Assembly (NCBI GenBank): GCA_017629415.1
Contig: JAGBXG010000174.1
Coordinates: forward strand, 1 to 7,899
DNA: 7,899 nt
Reading direction: 5' to 3'
Origin: Pseudomonadota bacterium
GTDB taxonomy: Bacteria; Myxococcota; Bradymonadia; UBA4248
Under the pieces are notes generated by a model. It had not been told where the DNA came from, did not search any database, and saw only the letters and a list, made by a program, of their open reading frames with translations. The position numbers and the translations under genes were made by a program. Below, one piece after another: positions 6,992-7,899 of this stretch. Positions within the stretch are counted from its first letter, which is position 1; the number at the start of each line of letters is the position of its first letter.

Positions 6992-7711
6992 TTATTTCCC
7001 CAATACAGCATGCTGTAATGCCACAAGCTCGCGAATGCCTTTCATCCCAAGCTCAACCATATCTGTCAATTCATGCATCGGCAAAAGTGCACGTTCAGCC
7101 GTCGTCTGCCATTCAATGATTTCACCGGCTTCCGTTGCCACCAAATTCGCATCAATATCCGCCGATGAATCTTCAACAAAATTCAAATCCAATAACAATT
7201 CGCCATTGACTTTGCCCAAGCTGATAGCAGCCACATGATGAATGATGGGATTTTCTTTCAGTGCACCACTGGCCATCAATTTCTGAATCGCCAAACTTAA
7301 TGCCACAAAACCGCCTGTAATCGAAGCCGTTCTCGTACCGCCATCCGCCTGAATCACATCACAGTCGATCGTAATCGTCCGGAGTCCAAGCTTCTTTCTG
7401 TCCACCGCGGCTCGCAAGCTGCGACCAATCAGACGCTGAATTTCATATGTCCGTCCACTTCCAGAAACCTTCTCGCGAGTCATTCTCGACGATGCCGAAG
7501 CCGGCAACATACTGTATTCTGCCGTCAGCCAGCCCATCCCCGCGTTTTCTAAAAATTGCGGCACTTTTTCCTCAACCGATGCTGTACAAATGACTCGCGT
7601 TTTACCGCATGAAATAAGACAAGAACCCGGCGCGGAGGTGATAAAATTCGGCACAATCTCTACGGGTCGAATGCAATCCCAGTTTCTATCATTCAGACGT
7701 TTATAATTCAT
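6992..7711 (-). CDS. rph: Ribonuclease PH
   Basis: RNase PH is a phosphate-dependent 3'-5' exoribonuclease that trims the 3' ends of tRNA precursors and releases nucleoside diphosphates. It normally forms a hexameric ring. The protein is 239 residues, the standard length. Visible signatures are [10 protein letters not shown] (42-51), [11 protein letters not shown] (60-70), [19 protein letters not shown] (86-104), [19 protein letters not shown] (115-133) and [17 protein letters not shown] (174-190). R87 and R127 match the phosphate-binding arginines, and D181 and D187 match the catalytic aspartates. I chose the ATG at 7711 because GGAG lies five bases upstream; a GTG at 7717 would overlap that site. 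The stop abuts the TTG start of the outer-membrane gene. In many proteobacteria rph is followed by the rdgB NTPase gene, which is absent here. Confidence 0.98.
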   Translation of the reverse strand: MNYKRLNDRNWDCIRPVEIVPNFITSAPGSCLISCGKTRVICTASVEEKVPQFLENAGMGWLTAEYSMLPASASSRMTREKVSGSGRTYEIQRLIGRSLRAAVDRKKLGLRTITIDCDVIQADGGTRTASITGGFVALSLAIQKLMASGALKENPIIHHVAAISLGKVNGELLLDLNFVEDSSADIDANLVATEAGEIIEWQTTAERALLPMHELTDMVELGMKGIRELVALQHAVLGK

Positions 7712-7716
7712 AGCCA

Positions 7717-7720
7717 CTCC
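7717..7720 (-). promoter_or_regulatory. Ribosome binding site of rph
   Basis: GGAG on the minus strand is spaced five bases (TGGCT) from the ATG at 7711. Because the alternative GTG start at 7715-7717 overlaps this motif, the site decides in favour of the ATG. Confidence 0.7.
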
Positions 7721-7723
7721 AAC

Positions 7724-7749
7724 AAAAAAAATCCGTTCAAAACAAACGG
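7724..7749 (-). terminator. Hairpin plus T8 in the rph leader (terminator or attenuator)
   Basis: On the minus strand CCGTT (7749-7745) pairs with AACGG (7737-7733) around the loop TGTTTTG, followed by one A and then eight T residues (7731-7724). This has the shape of an intrinsic terminator, with a short and rather weak stem. The T-run ends three bases before the rph ribosome binding site, so no promoter can fit between them. It would therefore either attenuate rph transcription or end an upstream gene with leaky passage into rph. Confidence 0.5.
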
Positions 7750-7807
7750 TTTACGCCCTCTATTACGCAAGCGCATAAAACTCAAGCCCTTGTTGCGTTA
7801 TTCCCCC

Positions 7808-7827
7808 ACACACGTCACGACACACGT
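7808..7827. repeat. Short direct repeat ACACACGT x2
   Basis: ACACACGT occurs at 7808-7815 and again at 7820-7827, separated by CACG (12-bp period, about one helical turn). It lies between the hairpin repeat and the rph leader. It could be a protein-binding site or simple chance; nothing else supports a function. Confidence 0.3.
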
Positions 7828-7899
7828 AAACTTCTTTTGGGGCTCCGCCCCAAACCCCGCCCACGGCATACGCAAAGTTCTTTTGGGGCTCCGCCCCAA
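7828..7899 (+). repeat. Hairpin dispersed repeat, copy 3 (partial, cut by window edge)
   Basis: The 26-bp stretches 7828-7853 and 7874-7899 match with one mismatch (46-bp period). Each contains the perfect hairpin TTGGGGC-TCC-GCCCCAA. Between them, ACGGCATACGCAAAGTT (7863-7879) is identical to 184-200 in copy 1 and similar to 5427-5444 (inverted) in copy 2. This is the same terminal module as in the longer copies, here undecayed and doubled. The sequence runs off the window, so its full extent is unknown. Confidence 0.75.

Noticed and set aside
7760..7785. TTGAGT and TAATAG on the minus strand as an rph promoter
   Set aside because: The spacer is only 14 bases and the hexamers match the consensus poorly; any transcript would also have to pass the hairpin and T8.
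7833..7861. GGGGC hairpins as intrinsic terminators
   Set aside because: Neither strand has a T-run after the stem, and the same module recurs in the dispersed repeat.

Overview
The window carries five genes, all on the minus strand, so transcription runs from high to low coordinates. In order they are: RNase PH (rph), an OmpP1/FadL-type outer-membrane barrel protein, a very large exported TPR protein, the tRNA dimethylallyltransferase miaA, and a small class I SAM-dependent methyltransferase. Two proteins with Sec signal peptides, one of them a beta-barrel, indicate a Gram-negative host. A periplasm-directed TPR protein of about 1150 residues next to a FadL-like porin, with moderate GC, fits a deltaproteobacterial or myxococcal-type lineage. 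That placement is an inference from gene style; no rRNA or other marker is present.

Layout from right to left. Positions 7828-7899 hold the start of a GC-rich hairpin repeat cut by the window edge. Positions 7718-7827 are the rph leader, with a hairpin and T8 tract just ahead of the rph ribosome binding site. rph (ATG at 7711) ends at 6992, and the outer-membrane gene begins on the very next base with a TTG codon. After that gene comes a 372-bp gap (5330-5701) that is mostly filled by a structured repeat of about 230 bp. The TPR gene, miaA and the methyltransferase follow with little spacing. miaA and the methyltransferase are separated by 2 bp, and the methyltransferase Shine-Dalgarno lies inside the end of miaA. 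The left edge (about 6-236) holds a second copy of the same repeat in the opposite orientation.

Functionally, rph (tRNA 3' maturation) and miaA (A37 prenylation of tRNA) are housekeeping RNA genes interleaved with envelope genes. The TPR and barrel proteins may act together at the envelope, but only their proximity suggests it.

The least ordinary element is the repeat. It is a chain of hairpins with 63 bp identical between the two inverted copies. Inside it are paired 36-bp hairpin units, and in one of the four both arms of the stem have changed together so that pairing is kept. This looks like a structured mobile or REP/MITE-like element. I see no CRISPR array, tRNA, rRNA, insertion-sequence transposase or defence system in the window.
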